Assembly (NCBI GenBank): GCA_000721275.1
Contig: JOFO01000002.1
Span: 124,001 to 188,000 of the forward strand
Reading direction: 5' to 3'
From: Microtetraspora glauca
Lineage (GTDB): Bacteria; Actinomycetota; Actinomycetes; Streptomycetales; Streptomycetaceae
Length of the DNA: 64,000 nucleotides
Part shown: positions 63,146 to 64,000 of the stretch, in pieces
Layout: each line of letters opens with the position of its first letter
Position numbering within the stretch: the stretch's first letter is position 1
Translations under genes and position numbers: made by a program
The notes under the pieces: model-generated
Database searches by the model: none
What the model saw: the letters and a program-made list of their open reading frames with translations, nothing else
Told to the model about the DNA's origin: nothing

Positions 63146-63575
63146 GAAGGGTCCTTCCCTGGAGCGGACGTCGGCCCTGTGGCTCGGCGACCGGTTGTGC
63201 TGTCCGGCAGCGGTCCTGGTTGGCGGACCGTGTCCGGGGCGGTGGTCCCGCCGGAATGCGGCGAGAGGAGAGAAAACGTGCTGTGTCCGGCCCGAGCGCC
63301 CCCTGCTCGGCCCTCGCGGGTGGGAGCGAGGGGTGTCGTGCCGGTTCCGGAGCGTGCTCGAAACTGCTCAGGCAGGCTGCTCAGGCAGTTGGGGAGGAGG
63401 CTCCCGGAAGAATGGGTGGTCCCTGAGGGGACACTCCGCACCGCTCCACAAAGAGGTCGGGTGCAGACTTGAGGTTAACACTACCGGCTCCAACAAACAT
63501 TCCCCCTCTCACTCACCGGCAATCGCGTGTTCGGAACGCTGCCCGGCGTCCCGTACGGCGTCCGCCGCCGCGCCG
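63146..63575. other. 430-bp non-coding rho leader and promoter region
   Basis: No gene supported on either strand. Two tandem copies of CTGCTCAGGCAG (63364-63375, 63377-63388) can each form a small hairpin. On the minus strand TAGTGT (63478-63483) and TAACCT (63472-63477) lie in the only AT-rich patch and mark the likely promoter, giving a leader of about 320 nt. Rho often represses its own message; such a long leader would suit that. Confidence 0.5.
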
Positions 63576-64000
63576 TCAGGGCGCCAGCGGCAGCACGCTC
63601 GCTCCGGACGCGTCGAGGTCGAGCCGGTTGGCGGCCCAGCCCTCGCCCGCGAGCAGGGCGACCTTGTCGGCCGTCCCGTTGTCGGCCAGCGCGAGGACCG
63701 TCGGGCCCGCGCCGGAGATGACCGCGGGCACTCCGTCGGCCCGCAGCCGGTTCACCAGGGCGACGCTCTCCGGCATCGCGGGGGCCCGGTACTCCTGGTG
63801 CAGCCGGTCCTCGGTGGCCGCCAGCAGCAGCTCGGGGCGGCGGGTCAGGGCCTCGACGAGGAGGGCGGCGCGGCCGGCGTTGGCGGCGGCGTCCACGTGC
63901 GGGACGGTGCGCGGCAGCAGGCCCCGGGCGGTCTCGGTGAGGACCGGCTTCCCGGGCACGAAAACCACCGGAACGATGGAATCCGAGGGGTCCATCCTGA
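63576..64000 (-). CDS. thrB: Homoserine kinase, C-terminal part
   Basis: At least 141 codons are present; the N-terminus lies beyond the window edge. GHMP kinase C-terminal half: DSIVPVVFVPGKPVLTETAR, AANAGRAALLVEALTRRPEL, then DRLHQEYRAPAMPESVALVN and VPAVISGAGPTVLALAD (GHMP motif 3). It phosphorylates homoserine in threonine synthesis. Its position upstream of rho is the usual Streptomyces order. Confidence 0.93.
   Translation of the reverse strand, partial: RMDPSDSIVPVVFVPGKPVLTETARGLLPRTVPHVDAAANAGRAALLVEALTRRPELLLAATEDRLHQEYRAPAMPESVALVNRLRADGVPAVISGAGPTVLALADNGTADKVALLAGEGWAANRLDLDASGASVLPLAP

Noticed and set aside
61109..63472. A 787-codon plus-strand frame opposite rho
   Set aside because: Leu/Val/Ala-rich artefact; rho is unmistakable on the minus strand.

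Overview
The window is high-GC, gene-dense actinobacterial DNA that reads as a Streptomyces chromosome core region. Diagnostic content is the scy-filP polar-growth pair, the cslA-glxA-cslZ tip-glycan genes, chiS-chiR-chiC, nucS, many GTG/TTG starts, several apparently leaderless genes, and one continuous stretch of housekeeping genes (atp operon, prfA, rpmE, rho, thrB). I see no rRNA, tRNA, CRISPR array, prophage or insertion sequence.

Layout. 1-1.8 kb: minus-strand operon of a DUF6230 exported protein, a DUF6114 membrane protein and a secreted Pro/Thr-rich protein cut by the window edge, behind a 640-bp control region with palindromes. 2.5-7.4 kb: CnoX-like thioredoxin/TPR protein, TetR, F420/FMN pyridoxamine-oxidase-like protein, isobutyryl-CoA mutase large subunit (icmA) with a 24-bp perfect palindrome in front of it, a DUF3817 protein and a MarR. 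7.5-15.6 kb: MFS exporter with a divergent ArsR-type regulator, then cslZ (GH6) convergent with glxA and cslA, and a TetR gene with two tandem operators. 15.7-22 kb: thiamine-binding MTH1187 protein, second DUF3817, three AIM24-family proteins, MarR, meaB, thiolase and methylmalonyl-CoA epimerase. 22-31.5 kb: scy, filP and two tandem ABC-2 transporter modules. 31.5-39.8 kb: zinc-ribbon protein, LLM oxidoreductase, SCO5389-family protein, nucS, a large membrane-anchored ATPase with a mucin-like tail, a STAS protein, 3-hydroxybutyryl-CoA dehydrogenase and a PduO adenosyltransferase. 39.7-44.3 kb: membrane protein and chiS-chiR-chiC. 44.4-64 kb, all minus strand: DUF2550 protein, the complete atpIBEFHAGDC operon, WecA/TagO-like transferase, glyA, a phosphatase-like protein, tsaC/sua5, prmC, prfA, rpmE, an LCP ligase, rho and the 3' part of thrB.

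How it fits together. Four genes belong to B12-dependent acyl-CoA rearrangement (icmA, meaB, mce, pduO), with thiolase and hydroxybutyryl-CoA dehydrogenase nearby. Two gene sets serve the growing hyphal tip: Scy/FilP (coiled-coil organisers) and CslA/GlxA/CslZ (a beta-glucan made, oxidised and trimmed at the tip); here they lie within 8 kb of each other. The right third links translation termination (prfA, prmC, rpmE, tsaC), transcription termination (rho), cell-wall polymer assembly (WecA-like and LCP proteins) and ATP synthesis. Comparisons with S. coelicolor gene order are from memory and were not checked by a search.
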